DNA from: G963923945 sp965199175
GTDB taxonomy: Bacteria > Pseudomonadota > Alphaproteobacteria > G963923945
DNA: 64,000 nucleotides
NCBI GenBank assembly: GCA_965199175.1
Contig: OZ240684.1
Coordinates: 124,001 to 188,000 of the forward strand
Direction: 5' to 3'
Shown here: positions 54,578 through 63,107 of the stretch, piece after piece
How positions within the stretch are numbered: the first letter of the stretch is position 1
How the letters are laid out: each line of letters opens with the position of its first letter
Notes under the pieces: generated by a model
What the model was told of the DNA's origin: nothing
The model's input: only the letters and a program-made list of their open reading frames with translations
Database searches by the model: none
Program-made: the position numbers and the translations under genes

Positions 54578-54600
54578 GTCATATACGCCGTTGTTGCCAG
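54578..54600. repeat. 23-bp inverted repeat, right arm
   Basis: Exact reverse complement of 54326-54348. The 229 bases between the arms hold the end of the decayed DUF1640 gene and the terminator, so it is not a simple transposon. Confidence 0.9.
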
Positions 54601-54685
54601 GACCAAAAGAGCAGCAAAGCAGGTCGGCTCATATTTCAAAAACGTCCCAGGCCGCATATTGATCAATACGAAACCAAGCTAAGTA

Positions 54686-54763
54686 TGGTGACCCCAGCGG
54701 GATTCGAACCCGCGTTGCCAGAATGAAAATCTGGTGTCCTGGACCTGACTAGACGATGGGGTC
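54686..54763 (-). tRNA. tRNA-Glu(TTC)
   Basis: On the minus strand: acceptor stem GACCCCA/TGGGGTC, anticodon stem-loop CCAGA-TTTTCAT-TCTGG with TTC, T-arm GCGGGTTCGAATCCCGC, encoded CCA. Confidence 0.94.
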
Positions 54764-55077
54764 ATCGTATTTTGGCATTTTCCTACACGAAGATCAGACA
54801 TACACCAAAATAACATCAGATCAAACGAAAGGTATTTCAAGCCGTGTTTTTCTGAAAATCTTGTCCTGTCGAAACCGTATTGCGTATATTTTTTAAGACC
54901 CAGTTTGAAAACTGAATATAAAATTGAACATACAGTATAAGGCTGATGTTCTGAGTTCTGTCCTCAATCCTGACTGTCAGATAATACAAGAAAAGTGATC
55001 ATGCAAGTTCCCTGGTTACGTGTTCTTAAAAAAAAGAATCAGGGTGAATGCTATCGATTTTGGCAGTATGGGTCTGA
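54764..55077. other. Gap between tRNA-Glu and recJ
   Basis: About 315 bases, A/T-rich. It should hold the tRNA-Glu promoter (minus strand). No gene or clear structure seen. Confidence 0.4.
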
Positions 55078-56847
55078 TCATACTATAGCGGCATCTTTGA
55101 TATGGAATTCGGCATTCTCGCGGCCATTCCAGAAATTATTGCGGATGGTTCCGGCGACATGGAGGCGTTTTCCGGCGCAAGAGAGCAAAAAAGGACCCAG
55201 TGGATTACCGTCCAGGACCCGAAACGCGATGGCTTTGAGGCGGGTGGTTCCTTCTCCGGCCAAAATACATCGCAGATGACCATTGCCAACCGGACGCACA
55301 TCAACCAGCCGGGGCGTATTCAGAGCAAAAACAGGGCGTGGATTACCGATTCCAAAGGGTGCAGCCCGTTCCAGAGTATGGGCCAGATCCGGTGTCACCG
55401 ATTGTGGTGCCAGGACCCCATCAAGAGCCAGGGTTGGGGTGATGGTGTCGGAATGTTTGGCGACTCTGTTTCTTAAAAAATCCGCAAAATCGTCAAGATG
55501 ACGGGCATCAATCGTTGCGCCGGCAGCTTCGCGATGCCCACCAGCCGATTGAGCAAGACCAGATTGTCGGGCCGCAATCACGGCTGCGCCAATATCAAAT
55601 CGGTTGGCTGAGCGTCCTGAGCCACGCAGGTGGCCATCAGATGTATCATCATATCCGGCAAAGACGAAGCAGGGGCGGTGATACTGTTCAGCCAGACGTC
55701 CGGCAACGATGCCGATAATGCCGGGATGCCAGTTGGCTCCGGCAACAATAAGGGCGGGTTGACCGGCTTGCATTGCGGCCTGACTGCGGGCTTGAGTAAG
55801 GACGGCTTCCTGAGTCTGGCGGCGCTGTGTATTGAGATGGTCGAGTTCAGCAGCCAGATGACCAGCCTCAGCCGGGTCATCGGTGGTGAGCAGACGCAGG
55901 CCAAGGCTGGAATCGCCAAGACGCCCCCCGGCATTGATGCGGGGACCAAGGCTGAAACCAAGAGCTGTGGTATCAATGCTGCTGGTTTCGATTGCCGATT
56001 GGGTTGCCAAAGCAGCCAGACCAGGGTTGCGGTTGGCCCGCATGACTTTCAGTCCCTGAGCAACAAAGGTCCGGTTAAGGCCGGTCAGGGGAACGGCATC
56101 ACAGACCGTGCCCAGAGCAACCAGATCAAGCCAACCCATCAAGTCAGGTTCGGGAATCGTTTCGGTAAAAAACCCCCGCCGGCGCAAGATGGTATTGAGT
56201 GCCACGGTTACCAGGAATGTAACCCCAACAGCGGCCATATGGCCAAGGGTCCCGTTTTCATCAAGACGGTTGGGATTGACCAGGGCTGCTGCTTTGGGCA
56301 GAGCCGGTTCGGCCTTGTGGTGGTCAATCACAATGACCGGAACCGTTGCCCCAGCCAGAGCATCATGAGCCGTGGTCCCGCAATCAAGCGTGATAATCAG
56401 GGCGGCTCCACGTTGCGTCAGATCAGCTAAAGCAGCCGGGTTGGGGCCGTATCCCTCCTTCTGGCGGTCCGGGACACGAAAAACCATCGGGCATCCCAGG
56501 GCATCGAGATAGCGAATCATAAGGCTTGCTGATGTTGCGCCATCGACATCGTAATCGGTCAAAAGACCAATAGGGGCTTTCTTCCCGATCATATCAGCGA
56601 TGATGGTCGCTGCATTCTCCATATCGCATAAGCCGAAGGGATCAGGCAGGCTGTTGCGTAAGCGTGGTGTCAGATAATCCGGGGCCTGATCAAGGCCGAT
56701 ATGACGTCCGGCCAGAACGCGGGCCAAAAGTTCAGGAATGGTGTGGCGTTGACATAAGGCAAGGACAGTCCGTTCATCCTCATGGCGATGAATCCAGTGT
56801 TGGCCGGTTGCCGAATTGAGGACCCCTAAAAGGGTTTTTTCAGACAT
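55078..56847 (-). CDS. recJ: RecJ single-strand 5'-3' exonuclease
   Basis: Recombination and repair nuclease of the DHH family. LLTDYDVDGATSASLM (motif I), IITLDCGTTAHDAL, VIVIDHHKAEPALPKAAALV (DHH motif) and GPRINAGGRLGDSSLGL are in order; SGRSANRFDIGAAV and AGGHREAAGATI belong to DHHA1. 589 residues, ATG 56847; usual length for the short RecJ forms. Confidence 0.94.
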   Translation of the reverse strand: MSEKTLLGVLNSATGQHWIHRHEDERTVLALCQRHTIPELLARVLAGRHIGLDQAPDYLTPRLRNSLPDPFGLCDMENAATIIADMIGKKAPIGLLTDYDVDGATSASLMIRYLDALGCPMVFRVPDRQKEGYGPNPAALADLTQRGAALIITLDCGTTAHDALAGATVPVIVIDHHKAEPALPKAAALVNPNRLDENGTLGHMAAVGVTFLVTVALNTILRRRGFFTETIPEPDLMGWLDLVALGTVCDAVPLTGLNRTFVAQGLKVMRANRNPGLAALATQSAIETSSIDTTALGFSLGPRINAGGRLGDSSLGLRLLTTDDPAEAGHLAAELDHLNTQRRQTQEAVLTQARSQAAMQAGQPALIVAGANWHPGIIGIVAGRLAEQYHRPCFVFAGYDDTSDGHLRGSGRSANRFDIGAAVIAARQSGLAQSAGGHREAAGATIDARHLDDFADFLRNRVAKHSDTITPTLALDGVLAPQSVTPDLAHTLERAAPFGIGNPRPVFALNTPRLVDVRPVGNGHLRCILAGEGTTRLKAIAFRVLDGNPLGPFLLSCAGKRLHVAGTIRNNFWNGRENAEFHIKDAAIV

Positions 56848-56970
56848 ATCTTATTGTTCAGTCTCTGACATGTCTGAGTATCGCATATCTTTGTCATTGA
56901 TCACATGCGTGGTGTTACAGAAGATGACCATCAATCAGGGCGCGGGGATTGTGGTGACAGGACGCAGTGT

Positions 56971-58224
56971 TTAGCTGGCAATGGCGGCTTTGAGTTCATG
57001 GTCAACGGCATCAAGAAATTGCCGGGTGGTCATCCAGTCCTGGTCAGGGCCAATGAGCAATGCCAGATCCTTGGTCATGCGGCCGCTTTCGACCGTGGAG
57101 ATACAGACTTTTTCAAGGGTTTGAGCAAATTGTTCAACCGGCGGGGTTGCATCGAATCGGGACCGGAAAGCAAGAGCCCGGGTCCAGGCAAAAATCGAGG
57201 CAATCGGGTTGGTTGAGGTCTCACGTCCCTGGCAGTGATCATGAAAATGACGGGTGACGGTGCCATGAGCAGCCTCTGCTTCGACTGTCTTCCCATCAGG
57301 GGTGAGCAGAACTGACGTCATGAGTCCTAAGGAGCCGAAGCCCTGAGCAAGGGAATCTGACTGGACATCGCCATCATAATTCTTGCAGGCCCAGATGAAG
57401 CCGCCATTCCATTTCAGAGCCGAAGCCACCATATCATCAATCAGGCGATGCTGATAGAAAATCCCGGCTTTTTTGAAACGGTCAGCAAATTCGGCTTGAT
57501 AGATTTCTTCAAACAGATCCTTAAATCGGCCATCATAGGCTTTCAGGATGGTATTTTTGGTGGAAAGAAACAATGGCCAGCCCCGGTCAAGAGCATAGAG
57601 AAAACACGCCCGGGCAAACCCGCGGATAGAATCATCCAGGTTATACATAGCCATGGCGACACCGCCGGAGGGAAATTCATACACCTCATGGCTTTCGGGC
57701 GGACCATCTTGTGGGGTATATGTCAGGGTGAGTGTGCCAGGTCCCGGGACCACGAAGTCACAGGCTTTGTATTGATCACCAAAAGCATGGCGGCCAATGA
57801 CGATGGGTTGAGTCCAGCCCGGTACCATACGTGGGACGTTGCGGCAAATAATCGGTTCCCGGAAAACCGTACCGCCGAGAATGTTGCGGATGGTCCCGTT
57901 GGGGGACCGCCACATTTTTTTGAGATTGAATTCCTGCACCCGGTTTTCATCGGGGGTGATGGTGGCACATTTTACCCCAACACCGTATTGACGGATGGCC
58001 TGGGCGGCCTCAACCGTGACCTGGTCATCGGTGGCATCACGATTATTGATCCCAAGATCATAATAGATCAGATTCAGGTCAAGATAAGGCTGAATCAATT
58101 TTTCTTTGATGAATTGCCAGATGACCCGGGTCATCTCATCGCCATCAATTTCGACAATCGGATTTTTTACAGTGATTTTACGGGTTGGGGTCTGGGTCAT
58201 GGGTGCTGGGGGTCCAATGCTCAT
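56971..58224 (-). CDS. icd: NADP-dependent isocitrate dehydrogenase (eukaryotic-like)
   Basis: TCA-cycle oxidation of isocitrate to 2-oxoglutarate. NPIVEIDGDEMTRVIWQFIK, SPNGTIRNILGGTVFREPI (substrate Ser/Arg loop), YQAEFADRFKKAGIFYQHRL and NYDGDVQSDSLAQGFGSLGL (metal Asp) mark the homodimeric type related to eukaryotic enzymes. 417 residues. The ATG at 58224 overlaps the stop of the LOG gene as ATGA; ATG 58200 would also fit. Confidence 0.95.
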   Translation of the reverse strand: MSIGPPAPMTQTPTRKITVKNPIVEIDGDEMTRVIWQFIKEKLIQPYLDLNLIYYDLGINNRDATDDQVTVEAAQAIRQYGVGVKCATITPDENRVQEFNLKKMWRSPNGTIRNILGGTVFREPIICRNVPRMVPGWTQPIVIGRHAFGDQYKACDFVVPGPGTLTLTYTPQDGPPESHEVYEFPSGGVAMAMYNLDDSIRGFARACFLYALDRGWPLFLSTKNTILKAYDGRFKDLFEEIYQAEFADRFKKAGIFYQHRLIDDMVASALKWNGGFIWACKNYDGDVQSDSLAQGFGSLGLMTSVLLTPDGKTVEAEAAHGTVTRHFHDHCQGRETSTNPIASIFAWTRALAFRSRFDATPPVEQFAQTLEKVCISTVESGRMTKDLALLIGPDQDWMTTRQFLDAVDHELKAAIAS

Positions 58225-58790
58225 ATATCGGGGGAGGATGTATAAAAATGCTGAATATCGGGGATAATCGAGTCAATATTTGTGCTGACATGAACCAGCT
58301 GGCGGGGATGTTGATAGAGAAATTCTGCTTGTTGGAAATGATCAAGAAGCTCCGTCAGAGGCTGCCAAAAATTATCGATATTGGCCAGAATAACTGGTTT
58401 ATTATGATGTCCGAGTGACTTCCAGGTGAGTATCTCAATCAATTCATCAAGGGTACCAAGACCTCCGGGAAGACTAACGCACGCATCGGCACGTTCATAC
58501 ATTTGTTTTTTGCGTGCATGCATGTCATCGGTGAGAATCATTTCATCAATGGTATCATGAACCCATTCAGGCTGGTTGAGACAGTGCGGCAGGATCCCGG
58601 TTACCGGCGATCCCCCGACTAAAGCCGCATCGGCCAGTATACCCATCAGACCGGTTTTACCCCCACCATAAACCAGGCGGTATCCGGCCTCAGCAATGCG
58701 CTGGCCCAGCTGAGCTGCTGCGGCACTCCAGCGTGGATCTTGACCGGTTTGGGAGCCGCAAAAGACACAAATTGTCAAACCATCCGACAT
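58221..58790 (-). CDS. LOG-family protein (TIGR00730 type)
   Basis: Family of nucleoside 5'-monophosphate phosphoribohydrolases related to the plant cytokinin-activating LOG enzymes. CVFCGSQTGQDPRW starts the Rossmann-like fold, VYGGGKTGLMGILADAALVGG follows, and the catalytic PGGLGTLDELIEILTW is intact (PGGxGTxxE). 189 residues from the ATG at 58790; a TTG 30 bp upstream is an alternative. Physiological role here unknown; coupling to icd is by a 4-bp overlap. Confidence 0.87.
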   Translation of the reverse strand: MSDGLTICVFCGSQTGQDPRWSAAAAQLGQRIAEAGYRLVYGGGKTGLMGILADAALVGGSPVTGILPHCLNQPEWVHDTIDEMILTDDMHARKKQMYERADACVSLPGGLGTLDELIEILTWKSLGHHNKPVILANIDNFWQPLTELLDHFQQAEFLYQHPRQLVHVSTNIDSIIPDIQHFYTSSPDI

Positions 58791-58922
58791 GGCTATCCGA
58801 TACCAAAGCCTCTGATACAAAACCAGGCTGATAGCAACAATTTTTAACCCGAAACTTTCAACAGCAAATTTTTAGTGTAGAGTACCGGATTATAAAATAT
58901 ATTCTTGCAGAGTTTAAACAGA

Positions 58923-59034
58923 GGTAAAAAACGCACGGTAAAAAACGCACGGTAAAAAACATCAGGTAAAAAACATCAGGTAAAAAATGCGCAGTGAAAA
59001 ACATCAGGTAAAAAACATGAAGTGAAAAACATAT
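58923..59034. repeat. 14-bp tandem repeat array, eight units
   Basis: Eight contiguous 14-bp units: GGTAAAAAACGCAC twice, GGTAAAAAACATCA twice, then GGTAAAAAATGCGC, AGTGAAAAACATCA, GGTAAAAAACATGA and AGTGAAAAACATAT. Lies within the roughly 480-bp divergent gap between the LOG gene and the LysM gene; apart from this array I see no other feature in that gap. Confidence 0.95.
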
Positions 59035-59304
59035 TGAGTAAACAGTATTTTTGATAAAAAAGGTTTTTCACGAATAGCGTTTCCAGAGGCAGCATATTTG
59101 AAAACGGCATCTTGAAAGATAAGCGGTCTGATTATGATATATGATGCCCGGTTTTTAAGATCAGGACTCTTTGCTGTGATGTTTTTCTGTGATGGTGTTT
59201 TGAAAATCGGCACTTTCACAGCAGTGGGTGTTCCTGGTTAATGGACAGAGTATGCACATCATATTGAGGTTTTTTTTTAAGCTAAAAACGCGAAAGGTGA
59301 CAGC

Positions 59305-60432
59305 ATGACGCGTAACATTTGGATTGGGGTTTTCTCATTCCTGATTGTGATTGCTTTGGGTGTTATGACCTTCATCCGTGATCAGGAAGACCTGGAAAGC
59401 GGCCTGGCAGATTCCGGGCCTCCTGCTGATACAGCCGGACAGGAAACCAGGCCTTCCCCGCCTGTGGCCGATCAATCCACCCGGCCATCTGGTTCTGATC
59501 AATCTGATTCTGTTCAACCTGATTCTGCCAGGCCATCTGATTCTCTTAAAAAAGACAATCCAGTTGCTCAATCTTCGCGGGGTTCGGCTGTCAATCAGCC
59601 GCATTTTGATGTGGTGCGGATTGCCCCGGACGGGGCTGCTGTTTTGGCCGGGCGTGCTCCTCCGGGTATGGATGTGCATATCTACAGGGGTTCAGATGTT
59701 GTTGGTATGGTGAGAGCCGACAAACGTGGTGAATGGGTCTGGATTCCGGAGCGTCCATTTCCACCCGGCCAGCTGGAATTGACGTTGCGTGCCTATCAAT
59801 CAGGGTCAAAAGATTTTATCGAATCATCTGAAGTTGTTTTGATGGTTCTTCCGGAAAGAAAGCCGGGAACTGACCGAGCGGCTCTGGTTGTCAAAGTTGA
59901 CCGGGATGGCGAGGCTCCCAGCCAGTTGATCCAGCTTCCTTCGGGGCAATCGGCTGCGGTTGATCTCTCCCTGGATACAGTCGATTACGGTGGGGATGGG
60001 GCCCTGGTTTTATCCGGCCGGGCCATACCGGGTTCCCGTCTGCGGTTGCAGTTGGATGGTCAGAGATTGGGTGAGGCGGTGGCTGGTGAGGATTCCCGAT
60101 GGACTCTTTCCCCTGACCGCAAAGTGACGGCTGGTGATTATCTGCTCAGGATTGAACGGCTGGATGCAGAGGGTCAGGTGATTGGCCATCTTGAATTACC
60201 ATTTCACCGGGCTTCTCAGGAACAGATTGCGCGAGCCGTCATTGATCCGGGGAATTGGGTGGTTCAGCCAGGAAACAGCCTGTGGCGGATTGCCCGGAAT
60301 TTGTACGGGAAAGGCACTCATTTCACAATTATTTATGAGGCTAATCGTTCAAAAATCAATCATCCGGATCTGATTTATCCCGGCCAGATTTTCGCAACAC
60401 CCTCCGATGTTTCTGTACCACCGCGACAATAA
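59305..60432 (+). CDS. Membrane-anchored LysM-domain protein
   Basis: 375 residues. N-terminal helix (IWIGVFSFLIVIALGVMTFI), a disordered Ser/Pro/Asp/Gln-rich linker with repeated PSGSDQSDS-like units (residues 30-95), then two Ig/BON-like repeats: AVLAGRAPPGMDVHIYRGSD...GEWVWIPERPFPPG and LVLSGRAIPGSRLRLQLDGQ...SRWTLSPDRKVTAG. A C-terminal LysM has VVQPGNSLWRIARNLYGKGT and IYPGQIFATP. LysM binds peptidoglycan, so this is a periplasmic wall-binding protein tethered to the inner membrane. ATG 59305 with AAAGG upstream. Confidence 0.85.
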   Translation: MTRNIWIGVFSFLIVIALGVMTFIRDQEDLESGLADSGPPADTAGQETRPSPPVADQSTRPSGSDQSDSVQPDSARPSDSLKKDNPVAQSSRGSAVNQPHFDVVRIAPDGAAVLAGRAPPGMDVHIYRGSDVVGMVRADKRGEWVWIPERPFPPGQLELTLRAYQSGSKDFIESSEVVLMVLPERKPGTDRAALVVKVDRDGEAPSQLIQLPSGQSAAVDLSLDTVDYGGDGALVLSGRAIPGSRLRLQLDGQRLGEAVAGEDSRWTLSPDRKVTAGDYLLRIERLDAEGQVIGHLELPFHRASQEQIARAVIDPGNWVVQPGNSLWRIARNLYGKGTHFTIIYEANRSKINHPDLIYPGQIFATPSDVSVPPRQ

Positions 60433-60477
60433 ACCCGGGTCATGATCTCCCGGCGGTGATTTTTGTGCCGATTGCGT

Positions 60478-61014
60478 TCACGGCTGTGCGGGAATGGATG
60501 GGGGATTGGATGGGTCGGGAAAAAAGTCGATATATTCGCGAAATAAAGAGAGATGGGGACGGCAATCAATCAGCAAACGCATTAAAGCGGAGAGAATCGA
60601 TTGGTGTTGGGTTCCCTTAAAATCAATGGTTCCGGCCATGATGATGTGGTTTTTATCCTGAATATATAAGCGGCAATGATGCATCAGTTGTTCTTGCCGA
60701 ATCACAGTCAGCAAACAACGGCGGAGCAAAGATGATTGTGCGGAATAAGGCATCATCCCTAAATCTCCGCTAATACGCAGATAGCTGCCAGTGGTTCCAA
60801 GGTCGGCCCGGGCGGCGAAAACGAACCCCATCGTGGTGAAGTAAAACCGGAGTGGTCCTGTTTTAACCTCAAGCGGTTCTTCTGCATTATCTGTTAACCG
60901 GACAATGGCCGGGATGCTTTCATCTTCCAGCAGTCCGGAAAGCATCTCAACGGCATCGCGTAAAGATGATTCTTCAGGAGATTTTTTTTGATTATGTGAT
61001 GAAGACATGGTCAC
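60478..61014 (-). CDS. Conserved hypothetical protein, possibly YbjN-like
   Basis: 178 residues, no signal peptide or membrane segment. It has an alternating alpha/beta pattern: LRDAVEMLSGLLEDESI, then LRFYFTTMGFVFAARADL, YLRISGDLGMMPYSAQSSL and CRLYIQDKNHIIMAGTIDF. The order is faintly like the YbjN/type III chaperone-like fold, but I cannot support that by motif. It is convergent with the LysM gene and divergent from psd. Start ATG 61014 or 61008. Confidence 0.55.
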   Translation of the reverse strand: MTMSSSHNQKKSPEESSLRDAVEMLSGLLEDESIPAIVRLTDNAEEPLEVKTGPLRFYFTTMGFVFAARADLGTTGSYLRISGDLGMMPYSAQSSLLRRCLLTVIRQEQLMHHCRLYIQDKNHIIMAGTIDFKGTQHQSILSALMRLLIDCRPHLSLFREYIDFFPDPSNPPSIPAQP

Positions 61015-61426
61015 TAAAAAACGAGGTTACTGTAAAAACTAAAGAAACGATATCATATGTGCTGTATCATACGGATAGGGATTATACAGACACGTAATCA
61101 TACAGACATGTCTCGTAAAGACACGTATTATGATCACTTTATAGATTTATGATCATTTTATGATCACTGTGCCGGGGGAGGAGGCATATTGACCCTTTTC
61201 AGGGCCGGGACCGGCAAGCAGTTTTCATCATCAATCTTATGATACCGTGCTGATACAAAACAATTTTTCATTGTATCATCGGTGTCATTTATATCTGGAC
61301 AGTTCATATTCCTTTTTTATCATGGTTATGTATGTTTCTCTCCGGGTATTCCTGTTTTGGGGTGATCCTCAATCACTGTGATGATCCCTGACCCCCTGTT
61401 TAATATTGGCCGTATCGTGAGCCCTT
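61015..61426. other. Divergent promoter region before psd
   Basis: About 410 bases without a gene. TTATGATCA-type units occur three times near 61128-61165, and CATACAGACA/ACACGTA units near 61075-61130. Promoters for the two divergent genes must lie here. Confidence 0.45.
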
Positions 61427-62290
61427 GTGACCATAGATTCTGATCATTTTTCCATGCCCAGAGCCATTCCGGCGATTCATACGGCTGGCTGGCCATTTGT
61501 TATGGTTTTTGCTGGCGTATCGGTCGGTCTGGGATTTTTATTTGAGCCATTTTTTTATATCGGCCTCATTGTTACTTTATGGTGTGCGGCGTTTTTCCGG
61601 GATCCGGAACGTGTATCGCCAAAAGGGGAGGGTTTGATTGTTAGTCCGGCTGATGGGGTGATTTTGCCGCTTGTGGAATCACCGCCGCCGCAACCTGTCC
61701 CGGATGACTACGGACCTCTGCGCCGGATCAGTGTCTTTATGAATGTCTTTGATGTTCATGTGAACCGTATTCCCTGTGATGGCCAGATTGAGGAATTGTT
61801 ATACCGGCCAGGGGCTTATTTGAACGCATCTTTTGATAAGGCGAGCCAGGATAATGAGCGGATGGTCGTACGTATGACCGCCAGAAATGGCCGGACGGTG
61901 ATTTTTGCCCAGATTGCTGGTTTGATTGCCCGCCGTATCTTGTGTCACCTTAATAACCGGCAAAATGTGCGGGTCGGTGAGCGTTTCGGTATGATTCGTT
62001 TCGGCAGCCGGGTTGATATTTATGTGCCGGCAGATGCTGAGATTCGGGTCCAGCCTGGCCAGAGGGCTGTTGCTGGTGAGACTGTTCTGGCGGTCATGGA
62101 ACCTCATCATCGACCACGTGGTGCCCGGCCCGGGAATAAAATCCGGTCTGAGAGCAAAACCCGGACCGGGAATACAGCCCGGTCTGAGAGCAAAACCCGG
62201 ACCGGCAGGGGTAAAGAAGGGCGGGTTTCTTCTTCCAGGGGGCGGGGACCAGGCAATAAAAGAAAATCCCGGCCGAAGAGTTCTGAATGA
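61427..62290 (+). CDS. psd: Phosphatidylserine decarboxylase proenzyme
   Basis: Converts phosphatidylserine to phosphatidylethanolamine at the inner membrane. Short single-domain type: ISVFMNVFDVHVNRIPCDGQ and the self-cleavage site RFGSRVDIYVP, with cleavage expected between Gly193 and Ser194, where Ser becomes the pyruvoyl group. Start GTG 61427. The C-terminus from about residue 232 is an added basic low-complexity tail built on a 36-bp tandem duplication (ARSESKTRTG units), unusual for the family. It overlaps pssA by 4 bp. Confidence 0.93.
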   Translation: MTIDSDHFSMPRAIPAIHTAGWPFVMVFAGVSVGLGFLFEPFFYIGLIVTLWCAAFFRDPERVSPKGEGLIVSPADGVILPLVESPPPQPVPDDYGPLRRISVFMNVFDVHVNRIPCDGQIEELLYRPGAYLNASFDKASQDNERMVVRMTARNGRTVIFAQIAGLIARRILCHLNNRQNVRVGERFGMIRFGSRVDIYVPADAEIRVQPGQRAVAGETVLAVMEPHHRPRGARPGNKIRSESKTRTGNTARSESKTRTGRGKEGRVSSSRGRGPGNKRKSRPKSSE

Positions 62291-63084
62291 AACCGATCCG
62301 ATCTATGGGGCGTGGGCGCCGTCTTCGTGGGCGTGGTCTTAAGGTCCGTTCTTTGAGTCGGATTCTCCCGAATATGGTGACTTTGCTGGCTTTATGTGCG
62401 GGGTTGAGCAGCATCCGTTTTGCCTTGATGGATAATTTTTCCTGGGCGGCAGCAGCGATTGTGCTGGCGGCGTTTCTGGATAACCTTGATGGTCGGGTTG
62501 CCCGTTTGTTATCCGGAGACAGCCGTTTCGGGGTTGAGCTTGATTCTCTGAGCGATTTTGTCAGTTTCGGGGTTGCACCGGTTCTGGTTATTTATCTGTG
62601 GTCCTGGGATGGGCGGACCGGGTTTGCCTGGGCTTTGGTGACGTTTTATGTGATCTGTGCATCCTTGCGCCTGGCGCGTTTTAATACGCGGGCCGAAGAA
62701 GATATTCCGGCCTGGCCACGGATATATTTTATGGGTCTTTCATCTCCGGCTGCTGCCGGGGTGGTTCTGTTGCCTTTGATGATTGATATCGAATTTGGTC
62801 TTGAGATTGCGCAACTCCCGTTCATATCGGGGGGTGCTGCACTGTTTGCGGCGGTGATGATGGTTACCCGGGTTCCGACATATTCCCTTAAGGGGATTAA
62901 GGTCCCGCCAAGGGTGGTTGCATTGATTGTTTTGGCAATGAGTCTGTTTGTTGTGATGTTGGTGACTCAGTTTTGGCTGGCCATGATTATGCTTGTTGCC
63001 TGTTATATTACCAGTATTCCTCTGGCGATTTGGTCTCAGCACCGTTTGAGTGTGGTTTTATCAGATGCTGACCAGGGGTCTTAG
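62287..63084 (+). CDS. pssA: CDP-diacylglycerol-serine O-phosphatidyltransferase
   Basis: Makes phosphatidylserine, the substrate of Psd. The CDP-alcohol phosphotransferase motif DG-x2-AR-x8-G-x3-D-x3-D is complete at residues 68-90 (DGRVARLLSGDSRFGVELDS), within a protein of about seven membrane helices. 265 residues with a basic N-terminus. ATGA overlap with psd: one operon makes both steps. Confidence 0.94.
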   Translation: MKPIRSMGRGRRLRGRGLKVRSLSRILPNMVTLLALCAGLSSIRFALMDNFSWAAAAIVLAAFLDNLDGRVARLLSGDSRFGVELDSLSDFVSFGVAPVLVIYLWSWDGRTGFAWALVTFYVICASLRLARFNTRAEEDIPAWPRIYFMGLSSPAAAGVVLLPLMIDIEFGLEIAQLPFISGGAALFAAVMMVTRVPTYSLKGIKVPPRVVALIVLAMSLFVVMLVTQFWLAMIMLVACYITSIPLAIWSQHRLSVVLSDADQGS

Positions 63085-63107
63085 TTAGGAATCAATGGCT
63101 GATCGGG

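Noticed and set aside
54326..54600. Miniature inverted-repeat transposon
   Set aside because: The interior contains the genuine 3' end of the DUF1640 gene, and I see no target-site duplication, so a mobile unit is not supported.
54430..54666. Minus-strand open frame of 78 codons near tRNA-Glu
   Set aside because: It spans the inverted repeat and terminator; it looks coding only because the repeat arm carries part of a DUF1640-like frame.
58923..59034. Possible CRISPR array
   Set aside because: Units are contiguous 14-mers with no unique spacers; no cas genes in the window. The same holds for the arrays at 35114 and 43554.
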